Below are positions 27,672 to 36,738 of a DNA stretch of 64,000 nucleotides, piece after piece. A program made the position numbers and the translations under genes. The DNA is taken from NCBI RefSeq assembly GCF_009707465.1, contig NZ_CP046120.1:3191501-3255500 (forward strand), read 5' to 3'. The DNA comes from Novosphingobium sp. Gsoil 351. Lineage in GTDB: Bacteria > Pseudomonadota > Alphaproteobacteria > Sphingomonadales > Sphingomonadaceae. The number at the start of each line of letters is the position of its first letter. Positions within the stretch are counted from its first letter, which is position 1. Below the pieces are notes generated by a model. That model worked only from the letters and a program-made list of their open reading frames with translations, was not told the origin of the DNA and did not search any database.

Positions 27672-28808
27672 TCAGTGGCTGGATTCCAGATCCACTTCAG
27701 CGTTGACGGAGAGACCGGGCCGCAGGTTTCGGAGTTCCGGCTGATTGGCATCCAGGCGTATGCGAACGGCCACGCGCTGGACAATCTTGGTGAAATTGCC
27801 TGACCCAGGCTCGAAGGGAAGGAGGGTGAACTCGCTGCCCGACCCAGGAGCGAAGCTGTCGATCCTGCCAGTCAGCCGAGACCCGCCGAGCGCATCGACC
27901 TTGACCGACACCCGCTGCCCGGGCCGCATTTCGCGCGTTTGCGTCTCTTTGAAGTTGGCGACGACGTACAGCGACGTCAGCGGTACGATGGTCAGGAGCT
28001 GGGTGCCGGGCTGCACGTAATCCCCAGTCCGCACCCGGCGGTTGCCGATGATGCCCTCAATCGGCGCGACGATCGTGGCATAGTCTCGCTCCTGCCGGGC
28101 CAGCGTCAGCCCCGCGCGGGCTTTCAGCGCGGCCGCCTCGGCCTGGGCGAGATCGGCCTCAAGCTGGGGGCGGCGGGCGCTGACGACCGCGGAACGCGCC
28201 GCGGCTACCTGCGTGTCGGCCCGCGTGCGATCGCGCAGCGACGCGGCGCTGACGGCGGCGGCATTCAGCCGCTCGACATCGCGGCGCGTAGCGAAGCCGC
28301 GCGAGCCGAGTTCCCGGAACCGCACGCTATCCGCCGAGGCCCGCGCGTATTCCGCATCGGCAGCCGAGATCGCAGTGCTCGCGGCGCGCCGTTCGGCGAG
28401 CGCAAGCCCTTCCTGCGGGTCGAGCGCTGCAAGCGCAGCGCGTGCGCTCATCACCTGCGCGTGGGCATCAGCGACCGCCGCTTGCGCCGCGAGCAGGCGG
28501 GCGTCGTAATCCTGCGAATCGATCCGCAGTAGTGGATCTCCGGCATGGACCGGCTGATTGTCGCGGACGAGAACCGCGGCAACCTGGCCGCTGATCCGCG
28601 GCGCGACCGCCGTCGAATCCGCCTCGAGATAGGCGTTGTCAGTGCTCTCGTGCGTACGCGGGGCGAGCAGCCAGGCCGTGCCGGCGGCTGCGACCGCTAG
28701 CGCGACGGCCCCGGCGAGCAGCGGCTTGCGCGAACGCTTCGAAGCGAGCGGCGCCTCGGCGACGACATTCATATCGCCATCTGCCATGATCGCCGAGTGC
28801 GCGTTCAT
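27672..28808 (-). CDS. HlyD-family efflux adaptor
   Basis: A 378-residue EmrA-like membrane fusion protein. The anchor PLLAGAVALAVAAAGTAWLL is followed by ESTDNAYLEADSTAVAPRIS, an Ala-rich hairpin and the second lipoyl half IVAPIEGIIGNRRVRTGDYV. ATG 28808 overlaps the stop of the thioesterase gene (ATGA). An apparent 527-residue fusion with that thioesterase exists only because of a one-base shift in the thioesterase gene. Its transporter partner is the divergent DHA2 protein at 29900. Confidence 0.9.
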   Translation of the reverse strand: MNAHSAIMADGDMNVVAEAPLASKRSRKPLLAGAVALAVAAAGTAWLLAPRTHESTDNAYLEADSTAVAPRISGQVAAVLVRDNQPVHAGDPLLRIDSQDYDARLLAAQAAVADAHAQVMSARAALAALDPQEGLALAERRAASTAISAADAEYARASADSVRFRELGSRGFATRRDVERLNAAAVSAASLRDRTRADTQVAAARSAVVSARRPQLEADLAQAEAAALKARAGLTLARQERDYATIVAPIEGIIGNRRVRTGDYVQPGTQLLTIVPLTSLYVVANFKETQTREMRPGQRVSVKVDALGGSRLTGRIDSFAPGSGSEFTLLPFEPGSGNFTKIVQRVAVRIRLDANQPELRNLRPGLSVNAEVDLESSH

Positions 28809-29255
28809 GGCGCTATCACCAGCAGGGTCGAGGTCGCCGACGCCAAAAGCCGGCCACTGGCATCGCAAAGCCGTCCTTCGGCAAAGGCCACCCCTGCGGC
28901 CGATCGACGTTACTGTCGCTTCCGCCCTCACAGGGCCGGTGCGCTCGTCCATGGCCTTGTGATAGGCGACCTTGAGCTCGAGCGTCGTGAACTTGTGGCC
29001 TTCGGGGAGCCGGGTGAGCGTCGCGATGCCGCACGCGGAATCGAGCAGCGTCGCAGCATAGCCGCCATGAACGATACCCATCGGATTATAGGCGTGCCGA
29101 CCTGGCGTACCGGCGAACACCGCGTGCCCCTCATCCACCTCGACGAGACTGAACTCGAGCGTCTTGCCGATTGGCGGATCGGCATGAGTCGCCAACATCT
29201 CTCGTGCGAGCGCCAGGCCCGTCCGGGGCATCGTCTCGGTCTCCACCTCGCTCAT
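28805..29255 (-). pseudogene. PaaI-family hotdog thioesterase, one-base frameshift
   Basis: A 149-residue hotdog-fold acyl-CoA thioesterase once corrected. The first frame has HAYNPMGIVHGGYAATLLDS (the catalytic HGG motif) and KFTTLELKVAYHKAM, then shifts at a G4 run (plus-strand CCCC, 28891-28894). The other frame completes VAFAEGRLCDASGRLLASAT and TSTLLVIAP with a stop overlapping the HlyD start. Removing one G gives exactly 150 codons, and both boundaries overlap neighbours by four bases, so assembly error is the likely cause. It lies in the TetR-thioesterase-HlyD operon. Confidence 0.85.
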
Positions 29256-29842
29256 GTCCGGTCGAGTTCGAAGCGGGCGATGATCCGGCTTTTGGTGTCT
29301 TCGAGAACGGCCAACGATTCAGGCCGATCACCCAGCGCCCGGGCCAGCGACACAGCACCGACTAACTGGGCAAGCAGGGCATTGCCTTCGGACTCAGGCT
29401 GATCCACGCCGATACTCGTGAGCAGACCGGCGAGCCGTGACGAAAGGCCGACAACCCCCTTTGCGAATCGGTTCCGCGCGGGACCGGAGGTACGAGCGAT
29501 GTCGCCCGAGAGCGCGGGCAGCGGGCAGCCGCGGTCACGACCGTCGCGGTGGGCCGTCGACAGGTAAAACTCCAGATAGTCGCGCAACGCGGCGCGCGGA
29601 TCGTCGCCGCCATCGAGCATGTCCGAGCGCCGCCGGGCGTCGTCGAACATGGTTCCGACTGCCTCGGCAACCAGCGCGTCCTTCGACGCGAAGTGAGCGT
29701 AAAACCCGCCGTGGGTCAGCCCGGCGCGGGCCATCAACCCGGCAACGGCCACGCCGTCCGGGCCTTTCGCGCGAATCTCGTTCGCCGCTTCGCGCAAAAC
29801 CCGCTCGCGGGTCGCCTGCTTGTGGTCGCTATCATATCGCAC
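29252..29842 (-). CDS. TetR-family regulator
   Basis: A 196-residue TetR protein: HTH with ANEIRAKGPDGVAVAGLMAR and AGLTHGGFYAHFASKDALV, then the C-terminal domain typical of the group that includes LSGDIARTSGPARNRFAKG. GTG 29842 has AAGGAG eight bases upstream; a much longer upstream reading overlaps the divergent MFS gene and is spurious. Its stop overlaps the thioesterase start. It is divergent from the DHA2 transporter and probably controls both directions. Confidence 0.88.
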   Translation of the reverse strand: MRYDSDHKQATRERVLREAANEIRAKGPDGVAVAGLMARAGLTHGGFYAHFASKDALVAEAVGTMFDDARRRSDMLDGGDDPRAALRDYLEFYLSTAHRDGRDRGCPLPALSGDIARTSGPARNRFAKGVVGLSSRLAGLLTSIGVDQPESEGNALLAQLVGAVSLARALGDRPESLAVLEDTKSRIIARFELDRT

Positions 29843-29856
29843 TTGCCGGGCTCCTT

Positions 29857-29876
29857 TATATGATACATGTAATATA
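29857..29876. promoter_or_regulatory. AT-rich imperfect palindrome, probable TetR operator
   Basis: An AT-rich 20-base segment in the 57-base gap between the divergent TetR and MFS genes; seven of ten base pairs are self-complementary around its centre. Its place and symmetry fit a TetR operator overlapping both promoters. Confidence 0.4.
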
Positions 29877-29899
29877 AAGTTCCAGCAAAGGCAAGCCGC

Positions 29900-31519
29900 G
29901 TGGCGTCGATCCCGTTCAATCCAGCTTCGAGGGCGCAAAGGTCGCCCCCGCTCGACGACCCGGCGACGATGTCGACCGGGCGCAAGTATCTCATCTTCGC
30001 GGTGATGGCGTTCGGCCAGTTCATGGCGCTCATCGACATCCAGATCGTCGCCGCTTCGCTCAACGAGGTCCAGGCGGGGCTGTCCGCAGCGCCCGACGAA
30101 ATCAGTTGGGTCCAGACCGCCTACCTCATGGCCGAACTGGTCATGATCCCGTTTTCCGCCTTCCTCACCCAGGCGCTGTCGACGCGCTGGGTCTTCGCGC
30201 TTTCCGCGGGGCTGTTCACGATCTCCAGCGTGTTGTGCGGAATGGCGTGGAATATTGAATCGATGATCGCCTTCCGCGCGCTGCAGGGGTTCGTAGGCGG
30301 AGCGATGGTGCCAACGGTGTTCTCGACCGGCTACGTCCTGTTCACCGGCAAGCAGCGCGCGATGATCCCGGCCATTCTGGGTATGGTCTCGGTCCTTGCG
30401 CCGACGCTCGGGCCGACAGTCGGCGGCTGGATCACAGACGCGTGGGGCTGGCGGTGGATCTTCTACATTAACGTCGTCCCCGGCGCCCTCGTCTGCATCG
30501 CCAGCCTGACGCTGATCCGCGTCGACCGAGCGAACCTGTCGATGTTGCGTCGCCTCGACTGGGTTCACCTGGGATCGATGGCGGCGTTCCTCGCCGGGCT
30601 CGAATACGTGCTCGAGGAGGGGCCCAAGAATGGCTGGCTCGACGACAGCGGCATCGCGGTCGCGGTGTGGCTGTCGCTGGTCTCGTTTGTGCTGTTTCTC
30701 GAGCGATCGTTTCGCTCATCGGGCCCGATCGTGGTGCTGACCCCGTTTCGCAACGCGACATTTGCTTTTGCCTGCGTGTTCAACCTGGTGATCGGCTTCG
30801 GTATCTACGCCGGCACTTACCTGGTGCCGCTCTTCCTCGGCCGCGTCCGCGGCTACAACGCCAGCGAGATCGGCACGACCGTGTTCATCTCTGGCATCGC
30901 GCAACTGCTCGGGGTCCCGTTAGCTGCGGCCCTGTCCCAGCGGGTCGATCCGAGATACGTGATCACCGCCGGGTTGACGCTGTTCGCCGTGGGACTGTGG
31001 CTCTTCAGCTTCATGACCCCCGAGTGGGGTTTCGCGGCGCTGTTCTGGCCCCAGGTCGTGCGCAGCTTTGCGATCATGCTGTGCATCGTTCCTTCGGTGG
31101 GGCTGGCGCTCGGGCATTTTTCCGGTCCGCAACTGCGCTACGCATCGGCACTGTTCAACCTCATGCGCAATCTGGGCGGCGCAATCGGGATCGCGGTGGT
31201 CACCACCTGGCTGAATGACTTCAGTCGACTGCACTACCTGCGGTTGGGCGAAGCCATGGGCGCCTCGCCGCGCGAGGCCGAGAGCTTTGTGACCGGGTTG
31301 ACGCGCTATCTCCACGCCTACACTCCCGACCCGGACCGGGCGCTCCAGATGGCTCAATCCTTCTTCGGCCGACTAGCGGGACGCGAAGCGCTAACCTTGG
31401 CCTTTGACGACGTCTTCCGCCTGATGGCGTACTCGTTCCTCGCCGCCCTCGTGCTCGTGCCGCTTTGTCGGCCCGCACCGATCCAACCTGACGCTCCTTC
31501 CCCTAAAGTCGCTCACTAG
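29900..31519 (+). CDS. DHA2-family MFS efflux transporter
   Basis: A 539-residue, 14-helix EmrB/QacA-type antiporter. Hallmarks are GQFMALIDIQIVAASLNEV, DEISWVQTAYLMAELVMIP, RALQGFVGGAMVPTVFSTG and LGPTVGGWITDAWGWRWIFY. The start is probably GTG 29900, or ATG 29969 just before the first helix. Its stop codon TAG lies in the target duplication of the IS481 element that follows, so insertion just spared the gene. It would work with the divergently encoded HlyD adaptor; no outer-membrane channel is encoded nearby. Confidence 0.92.
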   Translation: MASIPFNPASRAQRSPPLDDPATMSTGRKYLIFAVMAFGQFMALIDIQIVAASLNEVQAGLSAAPDEISWVQTAYLMAELVMIPFSAFLTQALSTRWVFALSAGLFTISSVLCGMAWNIESMIAFRALQGFVGGAMVPTVFSTGYVLFTGKQRAMIPAILGMVSVLAPTLGPTVGGWITDAWGWRWIFYINVVPGALVCIASLTLIRVDRANLSMLRRLDWVHLGSMAAFLAGLEYVLEEGPKNGWLDDSGIAVAVWLSLVSFVLFLERSFRSSGPIVVLTPFRNATFAFACVFNLVIGFGIYAGTYLVPLFLGRVRGYNASEIGTTVFISGIAQLLGVPLAAALSQRVDPRYVITAGLTLFAVGLWLFSFMTPEWGFAALFWPQVVRSFAIMLCIVPSVGLALGHFSGPQLRYASALFNLMRNLGGAIGIAVVTTWLNDFSRLHYLRLGEAMGASPREAESFVTGLTRYLHAYTPDPDRALQMAQSFFGRLAGREALTLAFDDVFRLMAYSFLAALVLVPLCRPAPIQPDAPSPKVAH

Positions 31520-32496
31520 ATGTGGAGCCTCAACAGGTTGTTCACCGGCTGACCCAGTCGGCTGATGGGCGGGTTGGATTGTAGACTACCGTGAGGTCGA
31601 TGCCAGTTGTAGTTGTGGAGCCAGGGTTCAAGCGCCTGTTTTCGGTGTTCCGAGGTAGGATAGGCTCTGGCGTAGGCCCATTCGCGCAAGCTGGTTTGGA
31701 TGAAGCGTTCGGCCTTGCCATTGGTCTTGGGGGTGTAGGGTCTGGTTCGGATGTGCTTGAGGCCAAGTGCCTTGCAGGCATCGCGGAATGCGTAACTTCG
31801 GTAGCACCCACCGTTGTCGGTCATGACGCGGGTGACGGTGACTCCGAGGCTGCGATAGTATTCGATTGCCGCGTAGAGGAAGGCGACGGCGCTTTGCTTC
31901 TTCTCGTCGCGGTGGATCTGGCTGAAGGCGATGCGTGAGGCATCGTCGATACAGACGTGGACGAACTCCCAACCGGCACCATATCTCTCGCCAGCGCGAT
32001 AGCCACGGGTGTTGCTCTGTCGGGTCCGGTCGCCGGTGATACGGTGTCCGATGCTCTCGAAGCGGCCGAGCTTCTTGATATCGATGTGGATCAGCTCACC
32101 GGGATGGGCCCGCTCATAGCGGTGTACCGGTACTGGCGGATCGAGGTCGCGCATGCGGCTGAGACGGACTTTGCGTAACACCCGGCTGACGGTAGCAGGC
32201 GAGACCGCAAGCATTCTGGCAATCTGCTTGCCGGTGATGCGCAGCCGGCGCTGCGCGATGATCTCGTCGATGATATTGGCCGGCGTGGCGCCGGGAAACC
32301 GGCGCGGACGCGAGCTGCGATCGGCTAGACCGGCCTCGCCTTCAGCCCTGTAGCGCGCCAGCCACTTGGCGACGGTTCGCTCCGAGACCCCCAGGGCGGT
32401 TGCAACCGCCCTGGGGGTCTCGCGCAGCACCATTATGCGCCGCACGATCTCGGCTCGACTGAAAGGCGTGGTTCGGGCATTCTTGTGGATGTTCAT
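31516..32496 (-). CDS. IS481-family transposase
   Basis: A 326-residue integrase-fold transposase. N-terminal HTH regions (TPRAVATALGVSERTVAKWL and ITGKQIARMLAVSPATVSRV) precede the catalytic core: Asp139 in LIHIDIKKLG, Asp227 in VMTDNGG and Glu263 in KAERFIQ, with exactly 35 residues between the last two. All three are present, so it is probably active. The last codon and the TAG stop extend into the target-site duplication, so the host DNA supplied the stop. Confidence 0.93.
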   Translation of the reverse strand: MNIHKNARTTPFSRAEIVRRIMVLRETPRAVATALGVSERTVAKWLARYRAEGEAGLADRSSRPRRFPGATPANIIDEIIAQRRLRITGKQIARMLAVSPATVSRVLRKVRLSRMRDLDPPVPVHRYERAHPGELIHIDIKKLGRFESIGHRITGDRTRQSNTRGYRAGERYGAGWEFVHVCIDDASRIAFSQIHRDEKKQSAVAFLYAAIEYYRSLGVTVTRVMTDNGGCYRSYAFRDACKALGLKHIRTRPYTPKTNGKAERFIQTSLREWAYARAYPTSEHRKQALEPWLHNYNWHRPHGSLQSNPPISRLGQPVNNLLRLHI

Positions 32497-32578
32497 CCGG
32501 TCATTCCTTCAGTGCTGACGTGTTGCAACATCAGTCTGACCGGATCACACCGGATGAACAACCTCCTGAAAGCTCACA
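31521..32578 (-). mobile_element. Complete IS481-family insertion sequence
   Basis: A 1,058-base element with a single transposase gene. The ends form an imperfect inverted repeat of about 28 bases: TGTGGAGCCTCAACAGGTTG on the left (31521 on) matches TGTGAGCTTTCAGGAGGTTG read inward from 32578, and both continue into TTCA-CCGG. Six-base direct repeats ACTAGA flank it at 31515-31520 and 32579-32584. Intact ends, intact gene and perfect duplication indicate a recent transposition. Confidence 0.9.
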
Positions 32579-32584
32579 ACTAGA

Positions 32585-32911
32585 GCCCGGCCGTTTCGAA
32601 GCCATGCACCTGCGCCAAGACATGCACTTCGAGCGGGGACAGAACGCTTTAGCCTCCTCGCATAGGTGAGCCAGACGCTGGTCACCATCAGGACGTGAGG
32701 ATAAAATGGTCGGACTCGAGAAAGGCTCCGCGGCAATCACTCGGCACGAGAGACAGAGCCGAACCCATCGCCGGCCGAGTCGCTGCGCTGCTGCCAATGG
32801 GCATAGACCTTCGAAGCCTCTCGGCGGTCGTCCAGATTCGGCCCTAAGCCTGGATAAACGAAACGACGGGACGTTTGCTCCGTGCTTTGATCATGGACAA
32901 TCAACGCAGAT
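32585..32911. other. Intergenic stretch after the IS481 element
   Basis: About 330 bases between the IS481 target site and the end of the LOV protein gene. No frame on either strand has both a ribosome site and family resemblance. I see nothing assignable here. Confidence 0.4.
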
Positions 32912-34852
32912 CTAAGTTTGCTCTGGGCGCGGCCCATCGCCATCGACCATCGCCAAGAAACGCCGAGCGTCCCAACCTTCGCGCAGCACGAGTTGCTGAT
33001 CGAGCAAGCGCTGCAAGCTTAGCTCTTCCATTGGCGTAGCGAACAGATACCCTTGCCCGATCGAGCAGCCGAGAGCTTGCATGATTCCACGCTCGGCCTC
33101 GGTCTCGATCCCTTCCGCGACCACTCGGATGTCCAGCGCCGCACCTAGCTTGACCACGGCTTCCACAATCACGCGCTTGGCCGTGCTGTGAGCGACGTCA
33201 TGAACAAAGCTTCGATCGATCTTGATCTCGCTGATGGGAAAACTCTCCAGGTAGCGAAGATTGGAATAGCCCGTACCGAAATCGTCTATGGAAATGCCAA
33301 CGCCCAGCGCCCTGAGCTCTCCGAAGACGCGGCGAATATTCTCCGGCTCGCCGATCATGAGATTTTCTGTGAGTTCAAGCGTCAGCCATTCGGGCCGGCA
33401 CCCCGTGGTGGTTAAAACGTTCCGCACCAAGGACACCATGTCGCGTTGCATGAACTCGACAACCGATACGTTGAAGGCGAAGCGGACGGGTACCAGGCGG
33501 CCTCGATTGACCTCTGCCGCATATGCAGCGAGGGTGCGCAGGCCCCACGCGCCGATTTCAAGGATGGCGCCGGTATCCTCGGCAATTCCAATGAACCGCG
33601 CGGGCGGCTGAAGGCCGAACGCTCCGTGATTCCACCGTAACAGAGCTTCGGCCCCGACCAGATTTCCGGTCGCGAGTTCGAATTGCGGCTGGTAGTGAAA
33701 TAGCAGTTCTTGGTTCGATATGGCCGTCTGTAGTTCGCTCGCCAGCCGAATGCGGTTGCGCGCATCGCGCTCGTCTGAGGCGGCAAAGGCATGAGGCGGG
33801 TGCGTGGGCTTGCCCTTCGACCGCTGAAGCGCCGCGCCCGACTGTCGAACCAGTTGAAGCGAATCCACACCAGTGGACCCGAGGGAGTATCCAGCGGCGA
33901 ACTGAATCGCCAGAGACGCGCCGGGCAGCACAAACCGCGGCTTGAGCAACTCGAGAACGTCATTGACGACCTGCGCCGCGCGCCCTGCATCCGGAAGCTC
34001 GAACACGAGCGCGAAGGTATTGGTATCCACGCGCGACACGGCGATCGCCGGCAGCGTCGCGAGGCGAGCGGAGGCTGCGCGGAGCAGCGCGTCGCCGACG
34101 TCAAAGCCAAAGCCACTGTTCACATCGTGAAAGCGCAAAATGTCGAGCTTTAGCATCATCAGGCCTGATGTGGACGGCGCGCTTATCGCGGCTATCCGGT
34201 CAAGCAAGCCGTAACGATCAAGCAGACCGGTCAGACGATCGATGCCAGGTTCTTGGGTGACATCGCGGACCAGCCCGATGAAATGCGTCAAATCGCCAGA
34301 GCCATCGCGGACCGGTACCAGCCGTAGAGCGTTTCGGAACATCGTGCCATCGCGCCGGTAATTGCGCAGCGTTACCGAAGCTTCGCGACCCTCCACCAGC
34401 GCAGTCCTGATCTCAGCTATCTCGGGCTGCAGACGATCGCTTCCCTGTAAATAGCGGCAATTTTTGCCCATAGCCTCGACTGCAGGGTACCCGGTGATCG
34501 CCTCGAAGGCAGGATTGACGTGGACAATTGGTTGTCCCCTGAGCCGCATGTCAGCGATCAGCATACCCTCGCTGCTGTGTTCCAGCGCGATGACTGACGC
34601 TCGATCGGGAATGTTGGAAGTCATGGCTCGGCTGGTCGTAAACCATCCCAGGATCGCCTTGAGCAGCCTCGTCGCTCTGGACTGAACAATGGCGTTATCG
34701 GCGTCGCGCATCGCAGAAGAAAGCCGCTTGTTGACATTCGGCTGGACTGGAAAGTCCGAAGGATGCGAGGCGAGCGCGTCCATGGGGCGATTGTCAGGGC
34801 GCGCGACCGGCGCACGGCGACGAGGGGGCTCGAACCTATGGAATGGATACAT
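32912..34852 (-). CDS. LOV-GGDEF-EAL blue-light-regulated cyclic-di-GMP protein
   Basis: A 646-residue soluble signalling protein. Residues about 85-190 form a LOV-type PAS domain with the flavin-adduct motif GKNCRYLQGSD (Cys132). Next is a GGDEF fold whose signature is lost (SRVDTNTFALVF), so it is probably regulatory. The C-terminal EAL domain is canonical: GAEALLRW, FNVSVVEF, LELTENLM, SIDDFGTGYSNL, EIKIDRSFV, VVAEGIET and GQGYLF. It should be a phosphodiesterase switched by blue light through a Cys-FMN adduct. The start may be an internal ATG, as the first 80 residues look disordered. It is monocistronic. Confidence 0.9.
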   Translation of the reverse strand: MYPFHRFEPPRRRAPVARPDNRPMDALASHPSDFPVQPNVNKRLSSAMRDADNAIVQSRATRLLKAILGWFTTSRAMTSNIPDRASVIALEHSSEGMLIADMRLRGQPIVHVNPAFEAITGYPAVEAMGKNCRYLQGSDRLQPEIAEIRTALVEGREASVTLRNYRRDGTMFRNALRLVPVRDGSGDLTHFIGLVRDVTQEPGIDRLTGLLDRYGLLDRIAAISAPSTSGLMMLKLDILRFHDVNSGFGFDVGDALLRAASARLATLPAIAVSRVDTNTFALVFELPDAGRAAQVVNDVLELLKPRFVLPGASLAIQFAAGYSLGSTGVDSLQLVRQSGAALQRSKGKPTHPPHAFAASDERDARNRIRLASELQTAISNQELLFHYQPQFELATGNLVGAEALLRWNHGAFGLQPPARFIGIAEDTGAILEIGAWGLRTLAAYAAEVNRGRLVPVRFAFNVSVVEFMQRDMVSLVRNVLTTTGCRPEWLTLELTENLMIGEPENIRRVFGELRALGVGISIDDFGTGYSNLRYLESFPISEIKIDRSFVHDVAHSTAKRVIVEAVVKLGAALDIRVVAEGIETEAERGIMQALGCSIGQGYLFATPMEELSLQRLLDQQLVLREGWDARRFLAMVDGDGPRPEQT

Positions 34853-34918
34853 GTTGCAAGCCTCCGAGCGAGAGATGTGGCTCGGCTACGTGGGCTTCAA
34901 CGTTGGCAGCGCTGCAGT

Positions 34919-35917
34919 TCAGGACAATTCGGTGCCAGTTTCGTTGCACCGAGCATCATCGAAAGTCGTCGATCGAAATCTGGCGCGATATTCCCCCGGA
35001 GAAATGCCAATGCTGCGCGAGAAGGCACGCCTGAGTGTTGCGATCGATCCGAATCCTGCGGCATGGATGACCGTCTTCAAGGGCGCCGAGCTCTCTTCCA
35101 GGAGACGTCGCGCAAAATCCGTCCTCGCCAACTCGACGTAGGCCGCAGGGCTCATACCCAGCTCACGGCGGAACAAGCGCGAGAGGTTCCGTGGGCTTGT
35201 GCCGGCTACTTGGGAAAGTGCTCGCAAGCTTAGATCGCCGCTTGGATTTTCGAGAATGTGAAGCCTGACCCTGTCGACTGGACCGTTCGCCGCAGTCTGC
35301 GCCGTAAGCGTGGCGCTAAACTGAGACTGTCCCCCCGGGCGCTTCAAAAAGACGACCAGCCGGCGCGCCACCCACAGAGCCAGAGCGCGCCCATGATCCT
35401 CTTCGATCAGCGAAAACGCGAGGTCTATTGCCGCGGATACGCCGGCCGAGCTGAAGACCGGCCCGTCACGAAGGAAGATGCGATCGGGCTCCACCTGGAT
35501 GTCAGGATATTGATCGGCAAGCCGCATGGCATATTGCCAGTGGGTGGTTACGCGGCGTCCCGACAGCAACCCCGCCTCAGCCAGGACAAAAGCGCCCGTA
35601 CAAGTGGATCCATAGCGTCGCGATCGCTGGGCCTGGTCGTTCAACCAGCGCATAACGTCAGTGCTCGGAGGTTCCGGTACGCCATAAGGTCCAACGACAA
35701 TCAAGGTGTCGGACGGCTGGGTCGCATCTTCCACGCTCGCGTCGGGCAAGAACTTCATACCAGACGAGCTCTCTTCGAGAGTTCCGTGCTCCGTGACCAG
35801 CCGGATGCGATAGGGCTCTCCCGACCGCATCTTGCAGTTTGCTTCGAAGAGCGCGTCTTGTACGCCAGCGATCTCAAGCAGATGCACTTTGCCGGGCGCA
35901 AAAATGGTGACCAGCAC
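34919..35917 (-). CDS. GlxA-family transcriptional regulator (DJ-1/PfpI plus AraC HTH)
   Basis: A 332-residue regulator. Residues 1-185 form a DJ-1/PfpI-like domain with Cys in YGSTCTGAFVLAEAGLL; the C-terminal 100 residues hold two AraC HTH motifs (DLSLRALSQVAGTSPRNLSR and PLKTVIHAAGFGSIATLRRA, then FSRSIGISPGEYRARF). GlxA-type regulators sense small nitrogenous or other metabolites; the ligand is unknown here. It ends 66 bases from the LOV gene start on the same strand. Confidence 0.88.
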   Translation of the reverse strand: MLVTIFAPGKVHLLEIAGVQDALFEANCKMRSGEPYRIRLVTEHGTLEESSSGMKFLPDASVEDATQPSDTLIVVGPYGVPEPPSTDVMRWLNDQAQRSRRYGSTCTGAFVLAEAGLLSGRRVTTHWQYAMRLADQYPDIQVEPDRIFLRDGPVFSSAGVSAAIDLAFSLIEEDHGRALALWVARRLVVFLKRPGGQSQFSATLTAQTAANGPVDRVRLHILENPSGDLSLRALSQVAGTSPRNLSRLFRRELGMSPAAYVELARTDFARRLLEESSAPLKTVIHAAGFGSIATLRRAFSRSIGISPGEYRARFRSTTFDDARCNETGTELS

Positions 35918-36141
35918 AGTTCACCTCCGTCCGCAGCGGCGGGACGCCCGCGATCACTAAGCGACTACGCCTGTTCGTTCTGATTACCTAGGTCGATCGC
36001 ATGCGGGCTGACCTCGGCGTTCGACCGAAAATCGAAACCCTAAACCTTTCGTCCAGGACGGAACGCCACTTGAGAGCGCCGCCGTCGCAAGGCCGTGCCG
36101 CTTGGAGCGTCCCGGCCGGCGGAGCATGATGGGACGACCGC

Positions 36142-36633
36142 CTAGATAGAGGCTGGGTGGTGCGTTGCCACAGCATCATTTGGCGGCGCGACAGCGATCG
36201 CTTCAGCGCAGCTCAGGTGGGACGTCACGGCAGCCTTGAGGCGCTCACTACCGCTAAGAATGGCGCGAACATATTCGATGTTGGTTGGACTAAGTTCCTT
36301 GTCCATAAGCAGCAGCTCGGCAAATCCATTTATGTGGTTCAGTGGTGTCCGCAAATCGTGAGATAGTTGGTGAAATGCGGAGTTGAAGAACTCGCTATTT
36401 TGCGTGTTTGTATAATCTGCACCGTGGTCTATTGTCATGACTTGAAAATCCATCTTCGCGCACATGGGTGGCATTGAAGGTATCGGGTCCGGGATTTCAG
36501 GTAATATCAGGGGCGGACGATAATAGTGGCCCAAGTCAAAATGTCTCGACGTGAAGCGCTTTTGTCCTGAATTGTCGTCTTGCTGACGTTGAGCCATGCG
36601 CATCGTTGCCCCATCGTCGCTGGCGGAGGTCAT
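36142..36633 (-). CDS. Orphan DHp (HisKA) domain protein without ATPase domain
   Basis: A 163-residue protein. Residues about 85-140 are a histidine-kinase dimerisation/phosphoacceptor domain: FHQLSHDLRTPLNHINGFAE then ERLKAAVTSHL. The remaining N-terminal 80 residues are polar and unassigned. There is no HATPase domain here or in the next 200 bases downstream, so it cannot autophosphorylate alone. It might act as a phosphotransfer or decoy protein, or be a truncated kinase. It is divergent from an atypical LuxR response regulator, a natural partner. An alternative ATG lies at about 36645 in another frame. Confidence 0.65.
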   Translation of the reverse strand: MTSASDDGATMRMAQRQQDDNSGQKRFTSRHFDLGHYYRPPLILPEIPDPIPSMPPMCAKMDFQVMTIDHGADYTNTQNSEFFNSAFHQLSHDLRTPLNHINGFAELLLMDKELSPTNIEYVRAILSGSERLKAAVTSHLSCAEAIAVAPPNDAVATHHPASI

Positions 36634-36738
36634 TCATGAAATTCGTTCCCGTCGAGGCCCCGTTGCGAATCCCACGTCGTGGGCGATTCACGTGCCAGCC
36701 CCACCCGGCGATGAAATTAATGCCCACGGAGGAATTCC

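Noticed and set aside
29843..30568. Long N-terminal extension of the TetR protein on the minus strand
   Set aside because: It runs antisense through the MFS gene; a GTG with a good ribosome site at 29842 gives a normal TetR length.
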